Positions 33,179-45,217 of a DNA stretch of 64,000 nucleotides are shown one piece after another. The notes under the pieces are model-generated. The model worked only from the letters and a program-made list of their open reading frames with translations. It ran no database searches and was not told the DNA's origin. Both the position numbers and the translations under genes were made by a program. How positions within the stretch are numbered: position 1 is the stretch's first letter; each line of letters starts with the position of its first letter. The stretch covers positions 4,321,662 to 4,385,661 of the forward strand of contig OZ037770.1 of assembly GCA_964035545.1 (NCBI GenBank), in the 5' to 3' direction. The DNA comes from Bugula neritina (Eukaryota > Bryozoa > Gymnolaemata > Cheilostomatida > Bugulidae).

Positions 33179-34812
33179 GCCAGTGTCTTCAATTTACATC
33201 ACGGCGGACTTCTATCCCTCCTCTCGATGTTGAGAGAAGGGATAGAACCATCTGCATTGCTGTGTCTCCTGCCCGGCGGTTGTTCAATCCGGTAGGAGAA
33301 TTCAGCTAAGATTTCGAGACACCAGGCGACCTGACTGGAAGGCTTTCCTCTATTGCACAACCAGATCAGAGAAGCATGATTCGTACACAGCCGGAACTTC
33401 CTGCAGTAGAGGTATGGTCTGAAATGCTTCACTGACTTGATTACTGCCAGCAGCTCCTTGCGGGTAGTGCACTAGTTTCGTTCAGTGGGTGAGAGAGACT
33501 TGCTGTAGTAGGCTACTACTACCTCTCGGCTTTCCTGCACTTGAGACAGCACAGCGCCAAAATTCTGGTCACTGGCGTCAGTGTCAAGTATGTACTCTAG
33601 AGTAGGATCTGGGTAGGCCAAGATGGGTGTCGTCAGTAGGCAACCTTTGAGGCGGTCGAACACTCTTTGTTTGACCGGGGTCTACTGCTACGTCACTCCC
33701 TTTGTGGTGAGCCGGCTTAATGGCTGTGCTATCTCCGTAAAATCTGGCATGTATTGTCTGTAATACCCTACCAGACCCAAGAAAGCCCGAAGTCCGGTCA
33801 AGTCTTGGGGGGTGACCCAGTCCTCTATTGCCGTACCTTTTCGGGATCCGTTGCCACGCCGTCTCGACCGACAACGTGCCACAGGTACTTAACCTCTGGC
33901 TGCAATAGAGCGCACTTAGAAGGTTTGAGCTTAAGACTGGCACCTCGGAGTCTCTCAAAGACCTCCTGCAGACGACTGACATGTGTCTCGAAATCTGGGG
34001 AGATCACGATGACATCATCGAGGTAGATCAGCAGTGTCTTCCAGTGGAGCCCGCTGAGGACTTGCTCCATCAGCCTCTGGAAGGTGGTTAGGGCAGAGGT
34101 TAACCCGAAGGGCAGCACCTTCCACCTTCACAGTCTGTCTCATGTAATAAACGCCGCCTTTCCCTAAGCGTCGGGACTCGGAGGAACTTGCCAGTAACCG
34201 CTCAACAAGTCTAACGTACTGAAGTATTTACTGCCGGCTAGGGCGTCCAGTGATTCATCAATACGAGGTAGAGGGTAGGCGTCCTGTATGGTCATGCTTT
34301 TGAGCTTGCGGTAGTCCACACAGAGCCGCCAACAGCCGTCTTTCTTCCGGACCAGTACGACCGGCGAGCTCCACGCACTGTGGGCCGGATCGATGAGGCC
34401 GCGGTCCAGAAGATCCCGGACTTGTTGGCTAACCTCCTTCTCCTTCTCCGGCCCCAGCCTGCGTGTGTGTTGTCGAATAGGGACTGTCCTTGCAGTCAGC
34501 GTGTCTGACAGCTCCAGTCAGTCCCACGTCGTGATCGCCGCTTCTAAACACAACCCTGTAGTCGTGTAGCAATTTCGCCATAGCCTGGCGTTCCTCGTTG
34601 CTCACGCAGCCACCACAGGCCGTCTTATATAACTCTCGGATGTGTGTTGGGACAGCCCTTCCCCCCTTCGTAGTGCATCGGGAGGGGGGTGCCTCCGTTG
34701 CATCTCCCAGCGACGGGCCCACGCCCTCTTCCTGGACAGAGTGAAACCAGCCCAGCATAGAACCAGCTAGGAGGTTGATAGACTCAGTAAACGGGTTGAC
34801 ACACTGCACCAA
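33155..34812 (-). pseudogene. Gypsy B pol remnant (RT and RNase H)
   Basis: Minus strand. RT carries LPFGLTSALTTFQRLM and YLDDVIV (33825-34118), tether PSKCALLQPEV, and RNase H with DTDASDQNFGAVLSQ (33472-33663) and NHASLIWLCNR (33199-33432). It is interrupted by frameshifts and by GC-rich degraded stretches at 34120-34430. The integrase is absent: the copy stops at about 33155 where it meets gypsy A. Confidence 0.8.
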
Positions 34813-35117
34813 GTTCTCTCCTGGCTCAGTCAGTTAGTTTAAACTGCTGGCAAGTTGAATTCTTTCGTGCGCGCCTTCAACGACCTCAAGTCTAGACATC
34901 GGAATCCTGTTCACTCGGCAGTGGATAGTGGCCCTAGAGCGTCCTGGTACGGTGCAGTTTCAAACTACATGCACAGCGCCCACTAGAGGACGCCCAGTCT
35001 TATCCACACAGGCGAGTTCTCGCCCGCCCATCAGCGCTGCCGACTAACTAAAGTCTATGCGGCATTGATGCCGTTTCAAGAAGAGCATTCCGAGGATAGC
35101 ATCTTCCTCCAGCTGGC

Positions 35118-36106
35118 TTATGACAAAGGTCTCCTGTACAGCCTGGTCTCTCGGACACGCCCAGGGAGTTTAATAATATCGTGGAAGGGGATACACGCCC
35201 CGTCTGCTAGGGTGCCATGTTCTCCCGTATATGGTCGTACTCTATCCCTGTCCTGGCGAGGCAGTGTCTCAAAGACCCTACGGCTGAGAAAATTGGTAGT
35301 ACAGCTGGAGTCTAGCAGAAAGGTGACGGCTTTACTCGCCACCTTTCCCGGTAAAAAATAGCTATCTCCAAGTGATTGTACTTTCACCCCCCGCATGTTC
35401 TGTCCTGACTGGGTAAGACGGCGGGGGTTGTACCCGTGGTTTACGGGGTTTCCGACGACATGGTTGGCGCTGGCGGGGCTCAGAGCCCCCCACTGGGTCT
35501 TCCGGCTCTATATCAGTGGTGGGCTCTTCTTCCTCGGGTAACCGGTGAAACTGGTTAGGGAGTGGCAGGGAGAAGGTACTCGGCTAGTCCTACGGTGGTC
35601 ACTCCTTTGGGTTGTAGTTGGTGGTGTAAGTCCAGGTTATTCAGTGACTGGACGAAAGCGTCATAAGTGTAGCGCTCTTGGTGTTGTGCTGGTAGGTCAC
35701 CATACGCAATCTGCGCCAGCTTCTTCACCGTAGCGGCAAGCTCTTGTAACAAGGTCCGCGGGGCGCGGCACAACCTCTGTAAGTGGGCCCTGGCGTCTAC
35801 TGCGGAGATGCCAAAATGGGCCCGCAGCGCATCAATTATCACGTCTATGTCGGTTCCTAACCCGTACGGTTTAGCTTGCTTCGCCAATGCCCTCCGCAAT
35901 TAGATAAGGACCACTCTGTGTGGCCATTGAGCGATGTCTATCACTTCTCTGAACTCCTGTATAAATTGTTCAACATCTTCCGACACAGTAAAAGTGGGAG
36001 CTTTCAACCGGTATTGATAAGCCTCTTTCTTTTGTAATGCTAGGCTCTCTGGGGCTATTATAGTAGCAGGCTCACCTTCTCCTTGTCGAGTTGATGCTCT
36101 TGCCAT
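35118..36106 (-). pseudogene. Gypsy B gag and protease
   Basis: Gag frames 35900-36106 (MARASTRQGEGEP, LKAPTFTVSEDVEQFIQEF) and 35555-35899 (YGLGTDIDVIIDALRAHF) are separated by a single stop. The protease 35118-35396 has VTFLLDSSCTTNFLSRRVF, again DSS at the active-site position. Because both A and B have DSS, it may be a family trait rather than decay. Confidence 0.72.
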
Positions 36107-36171
36107 CTTGGTTGTAGTTTTCAGTTAGGTTGCATCCGTGTTAGTATACAGAATCCCACCGCTGCCACCAC

Positions 36172-36520
36172 TGTTATAATTTTGCAATTATAATAAGAGT
36201 TGGAGTTCCTGTATTATCTAGTTATCCACGTTGCATATCGAAGTACTAGGCAGAGAGTTGCGATAGCAGATACATTTTGATACACTGATAAAATACAAGT
36301 TACACTAGTCGAGAACGTACACATAAAACATAAGACTTCTCATTACATACAGCATCACGCTACGACTGAGCACACTAATAAGATACATGCTAGAGCCTAG
36401 TTATAATGCCGGGAACAAATAACGTGTCGTATGTGATTGACAAGTGAACGCATGGCCCTAAGCTTCACTGCCAACTCTAGGAGTATACTAATGGCAAACG
36501 ACCTGAGCCACCGCGCCGCC
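36172..36520 (-). mobile_element. Gypsy B 5' LTR (approximate outer edge)
   Basis: On the minus strand it ends ATTATAACA, followed by the same primer-binding-site-like GGTGGCAGCGGTGGGA and the gag ATG. The outer boundary is uncertain, and its sequence differs from the gypsy A LTR except for the ends. No partner LTR is found. Confidence 0.55.
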
Positions 36521-36529
36521 GCTGGCGGT

Positions 36530-37171
36530 GGGTGTTGCTGGAGACAAAGAAGCAGATAGAAGCGGCCTGGGGATCCAAAGAAAGGACACAGTGCCAGATT
36601 TGCTATGAAGAGTGCTCGTCTCACCGCTCCCTGAAGCTACACGTCAATGCCCACTTCCTACTGACATTCTGTTCATGTGGACACAATGACGTCTACTCCT
36701 ACCCTGTCACCAGTCATTGAACAGCTGGATGCTTCCCAGGGGAGAACTATGTAGTAGATGCTAAGCTCTATCCGGAGTTTCTGACTTTAATACGGCCCTT
36801 AGTGAAGAAGGCGATGTTACTGGCCGCCCTAACTTCTGGTTTCCAGCATGTGCTAGACTATGCTAGACAGCAATCCCCATTGGTATCTGACCGCCCTCGG
36901 ATTGTGTATACCCCCGAAGAGTTCGCATACCCTGAAGAAAAAGAAGAAGAAGAAGTCTCACCCCTCCTCGTAGAAAACGAACCCCGTCTCCAGATCCTGC
37001 TTACATAGCCACTGTAGAGGAGCGTCTCCTTCGGCTGCAGGCTGAGTTTACCCAGTTAGCCCCGGATCTACTCAGTACCACAACGGAACTTTACCAACTA
37101 AAAGGCTCTGTAGGCCGAACTAAACGGAAGCTACGTGCCCGTCGAGCCAAACATCGGCTTTCCAAACACTG
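36530..37171 (+). CDS. Gypsy A third ORF: C2H2 finger plus basic tail
   Basis: Open segments downstream of pol on the gypsy A strand. The first (36532-36720) has a C2H2-type finger CQICYEECSSHRSLKLHVNAH and a second Cys pair (CSCG). The next (36802-37008) has RPRIVYTPEEFAYPEEKEEEE. The last (about 37017-37171) has a Leu/Arg-rich ending KRKLRARRAKHRLSKH with a stop. Frames shift between segments. It is not an envelope: there is no signal peptide or membrane segment. Function unknown; DNA or RNA binding is suggested by the finger and basic tail. Confidence 0.5.
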
Positions 37172-37468
37172 ACTCTAGCTTTTCTGCCCGGAATGATCCA
37201 AAAGCCTCGCCCTCTTGGAAATCCAAGGCTACAAGATTATTATCATGTAAATGCTTGACAGCTCTTCCTCTTTGTCCAACACCACAGCTAACGGTATTCT
37301 CTCTCTATAGCTAGCCCATTGTATGAGACATGCTGTTATGATGATTATGTCTGTCATTGTTGTATCTATATATATGTGTTTATATTTTCTTTGGTCTACT
37401 GATGTTATGTGTGTTAATTGTAAATATGTTTTCGTATCAGAAAGAGGGCTTTCTGCTGGTGGGGGCAG

Positions 37469-37808
37469 TGTGGTGGCTTGTGGAGCTACCAGCAGCGTAA
37501 TATGGGGAAATATTATTTCCCCCACGAGTGCAGCACGGGGTCACGTAAATGACCCGGAACAATGGACAGCCAATTAGCGAGACGTTATTAGTAGTAGTTG
37601 TAGTAGTTTCCCGCTGTTTATTTAGTTGAGAATAGAGTGTTGAATTGTATGGACGTATTAATTAACTGAATGTATTTGTATAATTTTTGTGATGTATTCT
37701 TGTGTGTAAAATATACTTGTATTAACTCGACTTATTCTGGTGAAGTTCTCTAGCAAATAAATAGACTCTCTTGATTGCACATCCACCCCAAAACTAAAAA
37801 TTATAACA
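37469..37808 (+). mobile_element. Gypsy A 3' LTR, 340 bp
   Basis: Starts TGTGGTGGCTTGTGG after a purine-rich tract (GGTGGGGGCAG) and ends AAATTATAACA. The last 184 bp match the truncated 5' LTR. Confidence 0.75.
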
Positions 37809-37966
37809 ATATCACTGAAAGCTCTTTTTGTTATATATAGTAAAATAATATTGGCCGTAGGCAAACTTATAGTGCAAGTTTACATGACACTGAGTAATAT
37901 AAAATTTTCAAAGAACAAACCCTTATTCAGCAATGCATTACTTTTTTAGAACGATTGATGTAGCTG

Positions 37967-38724
37967 CACAGGATAGTTAAGGGCATCCTTATTAAGAATA
38001 TCATAAATTTAGCTCACAATGTAGTCTAGGTTCTTGCTATAATATTGTTCTGTGGGTGACATGCGTGTTGCCTACTCGTGTATGTTTAGCCTGATATTAG
38101 ACTAGCTGTGACCAATAAGCAGCAAGCTCAATTAGGGCTGCATTACATACCAAAATTCCATTGTGGCTGCTCTATAAACAAATTACACACCAAGCTATTC
38201 ATTAGCCTGTCGGCTAGCGGGTCTGTAATTAGTAATGGACGCGCCAATATCTTCCCATCTCTACGTGTTCCCTGGAGCGCAAAGTGATGCGCGGTGCTTA
38301 TTAGTAAAGAAAAAATATTTCATTTTCTGTGTATAAATCATTAATTTATAGAAAATCTATAAAAGCTAATAGAAACATTACAAAAACTGCGCTGCAGAAA
38401 TATCTCAGGATTCCAACAGTGCTTTCTTTTTCAGATATTATGTTTTTATGCTGAGATATTTCACTGGGACTGACATGATGTTTTTTCAGTTAAAAACAGG
38501 GAAAAATGGGTAGTTTTTTGTCTGTAGCTTAGCCAAATAATGGAAAGTTAAAAATTCCAGAAAACCCGCGCTGAGGAAGAAAGCTATCTACAACATAGTT
38601 TTTAAATTTTGATTCTAGCACAATTGGGTAAGATTTTATTTTACTGGGACTGATTTCTTATCTGATAACAATGCATCATCAGCATAGCAGCTAGAACTAA
38701 AAGGTTGCCCTTAACTATCCTGTG
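37967..38724. mobile_element. 760-bp non-autonomous TIR element, copy 2
   Basis: Ends CACAGGATAGTTAAGGGCA and GCCCTTAACTATCCTGTG. Its length is within 2 bp of copy 1 at 5672-6431, and it has the same internal landmarks (GGCGCGCC-like ACGCGCCAATATCTTC, GCGCAAAGT). No ORF. Flanking dinucleotides are TG/TG rather than TA/TA. Confidence 0.72.
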
Positions 38725-40739
38725 TGTAATATAATGCAAAATAATTATTATATGATCATAAAGCAGCATCCTATATCAGGATTAGTTAAATCAAGTCAAA
38801 TGTATAACAAGCTAACAAAATACTTGCTGTTAATGTCAAGTATGGTTAATTGAGATTAACTATAGTTTAGAGCTTTTAGAAAAAAGTTATATAATTATGC
38901 TCCAGTAGCTGATAATATACTTTATAATAAACTAGTTCTGCAAGAGTTGTCATAAGTTAGCCAAATTAATTAAGTTTAAAAGGAAACCTCACCACAGATG
39001 CCATGACTTGTCAAGATTGATTCGACCTCAAAATAGTCTGTTGCTCTTTGGTTTCAGAGGTTTGATGATCTAGTTACAATTTGACTGTTGTATTCTTTTT
39101 GTAGCTGCTCTTTTGTTGTACTATCTAAAATCAAATAATAATTATTAGTTAGTAAGCTTGGCAGTCTTGCACTTATAATTATTGCAATACTATACTATGC
39201 TGGCTTAGGAGCTTCAAATGCATATAAAGTTGATAGCAGTTTGCAGTACCTGTTTCTATTCATTAGGTTATAACTATGGTAGACTGTGAGCCACATTTGA
39301 TTCATTTTACTTCTTTTAGTACACAACAGCAAAATATGACCTAACATTAAAGTTTGCTCAGAGATAATTTACCATGAGTGGTATATTTACGTGCTGGTTC
39401 TAATTTTGCATAACAAAAAAGACTGGGAGGAGATTCTCCAACATTAAAGCGCACCTCATTGTTATATGCACTTAATATATATATGTGACCGTCCGCATAT
39501 CGAAATTAGCTAAATAATTAGGAAAGAACATAGGAAATATTAAGCAAAGTTAAAAATAACCTTGATTATTTAGTTGCATTTATTGATATGCTATCAGCTT
39601 TGAGCAAAAACCCATGTTCATTTATAGCAGCTAAATTGTGAAAAATAGCTATAAACTGGAGATTTCGAGTCTGTACTAAATTAAGTGAAATGATACATTT
39701 ACTATAAAAACTAGCCAAGAGTATGTGTAGTCAATATATTGCGTGAACAACGTTGAGCCTTACCTTTAGCAGGATCAATGTAAGCTGTTGATATTTGTCA
39801 CTTGCTAGTCAGCACCGGCTAGTTTCCCGTCGTCATTTCTACACCCAAATGAATATTTAAATGCAACTTAAAATATTGGCATAGGAATCAATGGCTTAAT
39901 GATTTGGTATTGTTCCTGTCACTATGTAGCAGTAACAAAAAGTGCATACATTTACTATTTTCTATGTCAAATGCATAGCAATGTACACAACAACTAATAT
40001 TTTCTTTTATAGGTTCTTTCAGTTTTGCCAGTTAATTTCAATAATGACTTCTTTGAAAAAAGAACAATGAACAATAATTGTAACCAAAAGGGAATGCTAT
40101 ATGCTGTTAATATTTTTTGTGAAACAATACTACCTAATGAATTTAATTGTAATGTAATCAAATGCACACCTAAAGAGTTAACTGTTTCATAACAGCTTTG
40201 TTGGCTTTTCTAGCAACTACAAGCTTATCAGAGTAGGTTTATAAATTTAAAAGATATCTCGTGAGTGTAGTTATTAGTATTTTATTTTAACTTTTAGCAC
40301 TTTGCTCACAAAGTTATACTGTGAAGTCTAACTAAAAATACACATAATATAATCCTATATTAGTGCAAAAAATATGATTTATGAAAAGACATGCACTCTT
40401 ATAGAAATTATTAAAGTAGACAACGACATTACCGCATAATAGTGCACTAAAAATAATGTCAGCCATCTTATCAAAGATAGAACAAATGTAATAATATTGC
40501 AGCATCAAGACACACAAATAATTGAGAGTGCAGAATAAGCTTTGGCAGTCTGGTGCTATCTAGTCTGTTAACATGACTCGTCTATCTGAGGCATCTGCTG
40601 ATGAGAATGCTATACATATGCTAGGCAAGGAAGTTGTTTTCATGATAATTTATATCTGTCTAAGGTGTCTCATCACGAATGCACTAAGTTTATAAGCTGT
40701 AACTTTGTACACCACTCATGATTTGGCACCCCAAAAAGA
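38725..40739. other. Non-coding; contains a dispersed repeat at 39285-39715
   Basis: No gene is supported. The 39285-39715 segment is the reverse complement of 56755-57190. A possible short minus-strand exon at about 38998-39060, ending at GTGAGG, is too weak to call. Confidence 0.5.
39285..39715 (-). repeat. Dispersed repeat, inverted copy of 56755-57190
   Basis: Shared landmarks in order, read as complement: TTAGTACACA, AATTTAGCTGCTA, GGGTTT, GTTACGCA.AATTAGAACCAGCAC, TTTAATGTTAGGTCATA. About 430 bp, moderately diverged. Confidence 0.7.
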
Positions 40740-40925
40740 GCTGATGAAACAATACAGCACTTTTGATCTTGATGGTAATATCCCTATTGTCTCACACACG
40801 TTCTTTGGACCTCCCAAAGCCTTCGAGGCATTGGTCATGTGTAACTTTAGTTCAGTGTCAAGCTTGCTGTTGTTGGTGACAGTTGTTCCAAGATACTTGA
40901 CCCTGCTAACTGTGGCAAAGTTTTC
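40740..40925 (-). pseudogene. LINE-type reverse transcriptase fragment
   Basis: On the minus strand an open frame of about 60 codons reads VKYLGTTVTNN, ELKLHMTNASKALG and SRSKVLYCFISS. That is the characteristic segment after the RT catalytic core of non-LTR retrotransposons (KYLGS.V..DG, I.KA..A.G.L, K..VY.A). Both ends are truncated. It abuts gypsy C at about 40945. Confidence 0.7.
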
Positions 40926-40944
40926 TCAATCAATATAACATTCA

Positions 40945-43236
40945 CACCGGCTCATGGAGCAGGTCCTCAGTGGGTTACACTGGAAGACCCTCCTCATCTA
41001 TCTGGACAATGTCATTGTCATCTCCCCAGACTTTTCGACTCATGTCAGTCGTCTGCGGGAGGTCTTTGACCGTCTTCGGGCAGCTGGACTGAAGCTGAAG
41101 CCCTCCAAGTGTGCACTCCTGCAGCCGGATGTCACGTACCTGGGCCATGTGGTGGGCCGTGATGGGGTCGCTACCGACCCAGAGAAGGTACAGGCTGTGA
41201 AGGAGTGGGCTGTCCCATTTGACCTCTCTGAGTTGCGCCTTCCTGGGCCTAGTAGGGTACTACCGGCAGTACATACCTGGCTTCGCAGGAGTGGCTCAGC
41301 CGTTAAATCGGCTGACCGCAAAGGGGGTCCAGTGGCAGTGGACGCAGGAGGAGCAGCAGGCATTCGACCACCTCAAGCAGCGTCTAATGGAGGCGCCAAT
41401 TCTGGCGTATCCTGATCCAGCCCAGGAGTACATCCTGGATACCGACGCCAGCGACCACAGCGTGGGAGCTGTCCTGTCTCAAGTCCAAGATGGAAGTGAG
41501 GTGGTCGTGGCTTACTACAGCAAGACTCTCGCGGCCGCCGAGAAAAACTACTGCACCACTAGGAACTCCTAGCAGTAGTCAAGGCGGTCAAGCACTTTCG
41601 GCCATATCTGTATGGGAGAACGTTCCGTTTGCGAACAGACCATGCATCACTGATATGGCTGTGTAAACGTGCGGAGCCCTCGAGCCAGGTAGCTCGTTGG
41701 CTGGAGATTCTTGCCGAGTTCTCTTACCGGATAGAGCACCGTGCTGGCCGGAAGCACGGGAACGCCGACGGCATGAGCCGCCGGCCGGTAGAGGACTGTA
41801 AGCAATGCCTACACATTGAGAAGTGGGACGGGGGACCCGCTCGCCTTGACGTGGAAACAGAATTAGGGGAGGGCGCCGTCTATCGGTGGAAGCACGGCCA
41901 TCTTCAGACTGAAACCCACTCAGACGACGTCCAGGCGCTCCACGCCAACCCCACTCTGTACCAGAATGTCAAGGAGCTGTGCCGACTCCAGGAGACGCTA
42001 CCCGGCGCCGTAGCGGTCATTTCCCGGGTCAAGAAGGAAGGCCGACAACCTAGCGAGGAACAGCAGCGGCAGGGAGACGTTGAGTTCCAATTCCTCTGTC
42101 GTCGCTGGCATGCCCTCAAGGTCAGTCCTGATGGCCTCCTGATGATAACGTTAGCAGCAGACAACTGTCAGCAGGAGAGGGACCGCGTCGTCTGTCCACG
42201 AGCTCTCCGACGAGAACTGATCTGGGACACCCATAAGCAGGCTTATTATGGAATCAGTCGGGTCATCAGGTGTCTGGGGCTGCGTTGGTATTGGCTCGGA
42301 ATGACTCGGGACGTACAACTGCGGGTACGGCAATGCGAGGTCTGCCAGGCTAGCAAGCATGGCCACCCCACGGAAACCACTGGTCGACGCCGGCTATACG
42401 CTGGTCGACCGTGGCAAGTAGTGGCGGTAGACCTCGTCGGGCCTATGCCGTTATCCGCCAGAGGGAACACTTGGATACTGGTGCTCAGGGATCACTTTAC
42501 CAAGTGGGCAGATGCTCTGGCTATTCCAGACGCAACAGCCCCCACGGTGGCCCGGACCCTGGACCAACATGTGTTCTGTTACCTCGGTTTACCCGAGCAG
42601 ATACATACGGGCCAGGGTGCCCAGTTCCAGCACCAGTTCCAGCACCAGCAGTGCCTATACAGCAGGAAAGGAGTCAGGGGCCAGAAGGCCACCAGATATC
42701 TGGCGGACTATCACGTGGGACACATGGAGATGTCCCCACAGAGGAGTGGTACACCCAGTACGGGTAAAAACTCCGAGCCTCAGTTGCAGGACAGCCCTGG
42801 CAGTACAGGACTTCTCCAAAAGTAACTACCCCCAGACCAGCACAGTCACTTGGACAACAGGTACCCAGCTCTTTCGGGTAATGTTGGCCAAGATAGGTGG
42901 CGATACCCTATACCTACGACTGACTTGGACTCCCCTCCAAAACAGGATGATGAGGCCACCACCCTACTACCCGCCCAGCTGATTGGAAATGGCGCTACCG
43001 CAGCCACCACCCAGCCTCTACGGGTAGCGTTGGCAAGACTGGGCAAGGAGCCTGGAGCACCAGGCAGCAAGATAGAAGAGAAGACCCAGCCGACCCACTC
43101 ACAATTGCCCCGTCGCGGGCAGAGTATAGCACTTCCTTACCGAGAGTGCGTCCTAGATAGTGCAATCCAGGCCTGGTCCCGTATCCTCGACCCAAGTACA
43201 GAAGAGATAGAAAGCCTGATGCACCACCTCCAATAA
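40945..43236 (+). pseudogene. Gypsy C pol fragment (RT core to integrase tail)
   Basis: Starts inside RT at MEQVLSGLHWKTLLIYLDN: the catalytic second Asp of YLDD is Asn. RNase H (41219-41572) has DTDASDHSVGAVLSQ. The integrase (41629-42825) has RTDHASLIWLC upstream, a CQASKHGH zinc-site end, VAVDLVGPMP and DHFTKWADALAIPDATAP. The second acidic site reads IHTGQGAQF, so the Asp is lost, and the region then slips into FQHQFQHQ repeats (42630-42650). A 128-residue tail frame (42850-43236) ends in SLMHHLQ. It is the same family as A and B. Its 3' end is interrupted by gypsy D. Confidence 0.82.
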
Positions 43237-43351
43237 TAAAACCGGACAATTAGGGGCCGCTGGCAATAGCCACCTAAACTGTATATATTATCGTGTTACG
43301 TGTGATTAATCATAATACTTTTTTGTTAACCGCATATTTTTCTACGTTTGT

Positions 43352-43554
43352 TGGAATATAATGTAGCTGATAGTATTAGCAGGTTAGCAGACGCTAACTA
43401 GACCTCATTGGAAACCGGACTGACTTGCCTTACCAGCGATCGGATTAACGACCAGCCTACCAGCTGGCTTGGAAACTAGACTACGGAAACAAGTAAACCA
43501 CGAGGAGCCGGCACTCTTAAACTGACTGTCAAGTAAGTCGAACGTTATATTTCA
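43352..43554 (+). mobile_element. Gypsy D 5' LTR, 203 bp
   Basis: TGGAATATAATG...ATATTTCA. Only about three differences from the 3' LTR (49926-50128). The 5-bp target duplication TTTGT is at 43347-43351 and 50129-50133. The primer binding site TGGCGCAGTCAGCAGGAT follows directly. Confidence 0.93.
43533..43538 (+). promoter_or_regulatory. Candidate splice donor near the 5' LTR end
   Basis: TCAA|GTAAGT is an excellent donor. It could join the leader to the acceptor at 48386-48387 to make a subgenomic RNA for ORF3. The 3' LTR carries the same bases. Confidence 0.4.
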
Positions 43555-43963
43555 TGGCGCAGTCAGCAGGATACTGACAGTTGAGAGCAGCAGAGAGATT
43601 ATCAGTAATAGAGGAGAGTTTATTCAGAGAGATTAAAATAACAATTATTTGAGGAGTAACGAGTGAGGGTATAAATAAGAGTTAAGGCTATTTAGAGATA
43701 TCGTGAGGGAGAGTGATTTTCATTTTGATTTTGATTTAGAGGTGCTGGTGAGAGTTGAGGGGTAGATTGTATTTAGAGTAAAATTTAGAGAAGTGGTTAG
43801 TGGAATATCGTTATTATTATTCGTAATTCGGTTTAAATATTAAATTTGATTAAATTAAATTTAATATTGGGTATAAGGATTAACTAAGAATTACTGAGCT
43901 TTCTGATACTGATAGTGATAATTAAAATTTTAAATTTTATATCACGCTCACATTCAGATCATA
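43555..43963 (+). other. Gypsy D untranslated leader
   Basis: Primer binding site, then a GA- and AT-rich leader without ORF. Just after the binding site, GTCAG and CTGAC can pair. Confidence 0.6.
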
Positions 43964-45217
43964 ATGGCAACTAACACTAGGTTCACCGACCTCAATCGGT
44001 TTCCTAAGTTAGTTTTGAGCTCCGATAATCAGAGTGATAGTTTCAAGAAATGGGTAGTAAAGTATAACCTGGCAGTTCGCTTAGCAACTCTCGAAATGGG
44101 TACTGAAACAGTCTCAGGAGACACTGCCAACAGGTTTAAAGGCAAAACCAAGTTTCTTGCTCTGCTCAATGCTATTGGAGACAGTCGCATTGATGTTCTG
44201 CAACCACTGGGTTTCGATCTTGAGAGGAATGATAATGGTGCTCATGATGAAGCGCTGAAACTGTTGAAAGGCCACTATGAAAAGACTGAAAACATTCATG
44301 TGGCTTGGGTCAAGGCAGCCACCTTATCTCAGACTTGTGGTGAGGATGAGCTGGAGTACTTACTACGTGTTGAAAAACACAGCAGGAAGTAAGGCTTTGT
44401 AGAAGGAGCAAACGTTGAGAATCTCAAGGAAAGATTTGCCATTAGCATGGCTGTAGTAGGGTTAAGAGATGAGTCGGTCAGGCGTCAACTCATGTTGGAT
44501 GAAAACATCACCTGGAAGACACTGTCTGACACTTTGAAGACTAAAAGCATTGCTAAAGAGTCCAACATAGTGGTCTCAGAGGCTAGATCAGGCGGTTCTA
44601 GTAATGTAGATAGTTCAGCAAAAGTGGCTGAAGTCAGAACCAAACCAGGTAAGAGAATGGGTGGAGGATCACCTATTAGGTCTAGCTATTACGATGAAAG
44701 GGACAGTCACAAATATAGAAAGAGCTCAATGAGCCCTAAGTCTAACAGGTATAGAGAAAGTTCTAGGGACAAGTTCAGAGGTAATTCCAGAGAAAGATAT
44801 AGAGATAGCCAAGGAGACAGATACAGGTCAAGGGACAGCAGCCGAGATTATCCTCGACACAAGTCCCCAGACTACAGGAGAAGGAGGATGAGTAGTGAAA
44901 GCAGTAATGGCAGTTCAGAAGGTCTATGTTACATCTGCTATAAACCAGATCACATGGCCAGGAATTGCCCAGAAATTAGGTGTTATGTGTGTGGACAACC
45001 TGCTCACATTGCAAAGAATTGCAGAATGCGCAGTTCCCGCAGAATGAGACATGAGTCTCCAAAAGGTAGCTATAGAAGCTCAAGGAACAGCAGCTCTGAC
45101 AGGGAGCAGACGGCAAACAGGGGAAACCATCTCTCGTGGAGATCCCCCAAGGAAGAGAGAGACAGTTCTCGGGAGAGGAACACTAGATCAAGTAAAGTTA
45201 GGTTTAATAGCAGCTGA
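43964..45217 (+). CDS. Gypsy D gag with two CCHC knuckles (one premature stop)
   Basis: Gag of a Ty3/gypsy element. ATG at 43964. The N-terminal capsid-like region includes FPKLVLSSDNQSDSFKKWV and ALLNAIGDSRIDVL. An in-frame TAA at 44390-44392 interrupts the frame, which continues open to 45217. Then comes an Arg/Ser-rich stretch (RYRESSRDKFRGNSRERYRD) and two zinc knuckles, CYICYKPDHMARNC and CYVCGQPAHIAKNC, both exact CX2CX4HX4C. It ends with TGA at 45215-45217, and the protease continues in the same frame. Apart from the TAA it is intact, which fits a recent insertion. Confidence 0.88.

Noticed and set aside
38998-39060. Possible minus-strand exon ending at GTG|GTGAGG
   Set aside because: The donor is good but no convincing acceptor is present and the phase does not fit the neighbouring gene.
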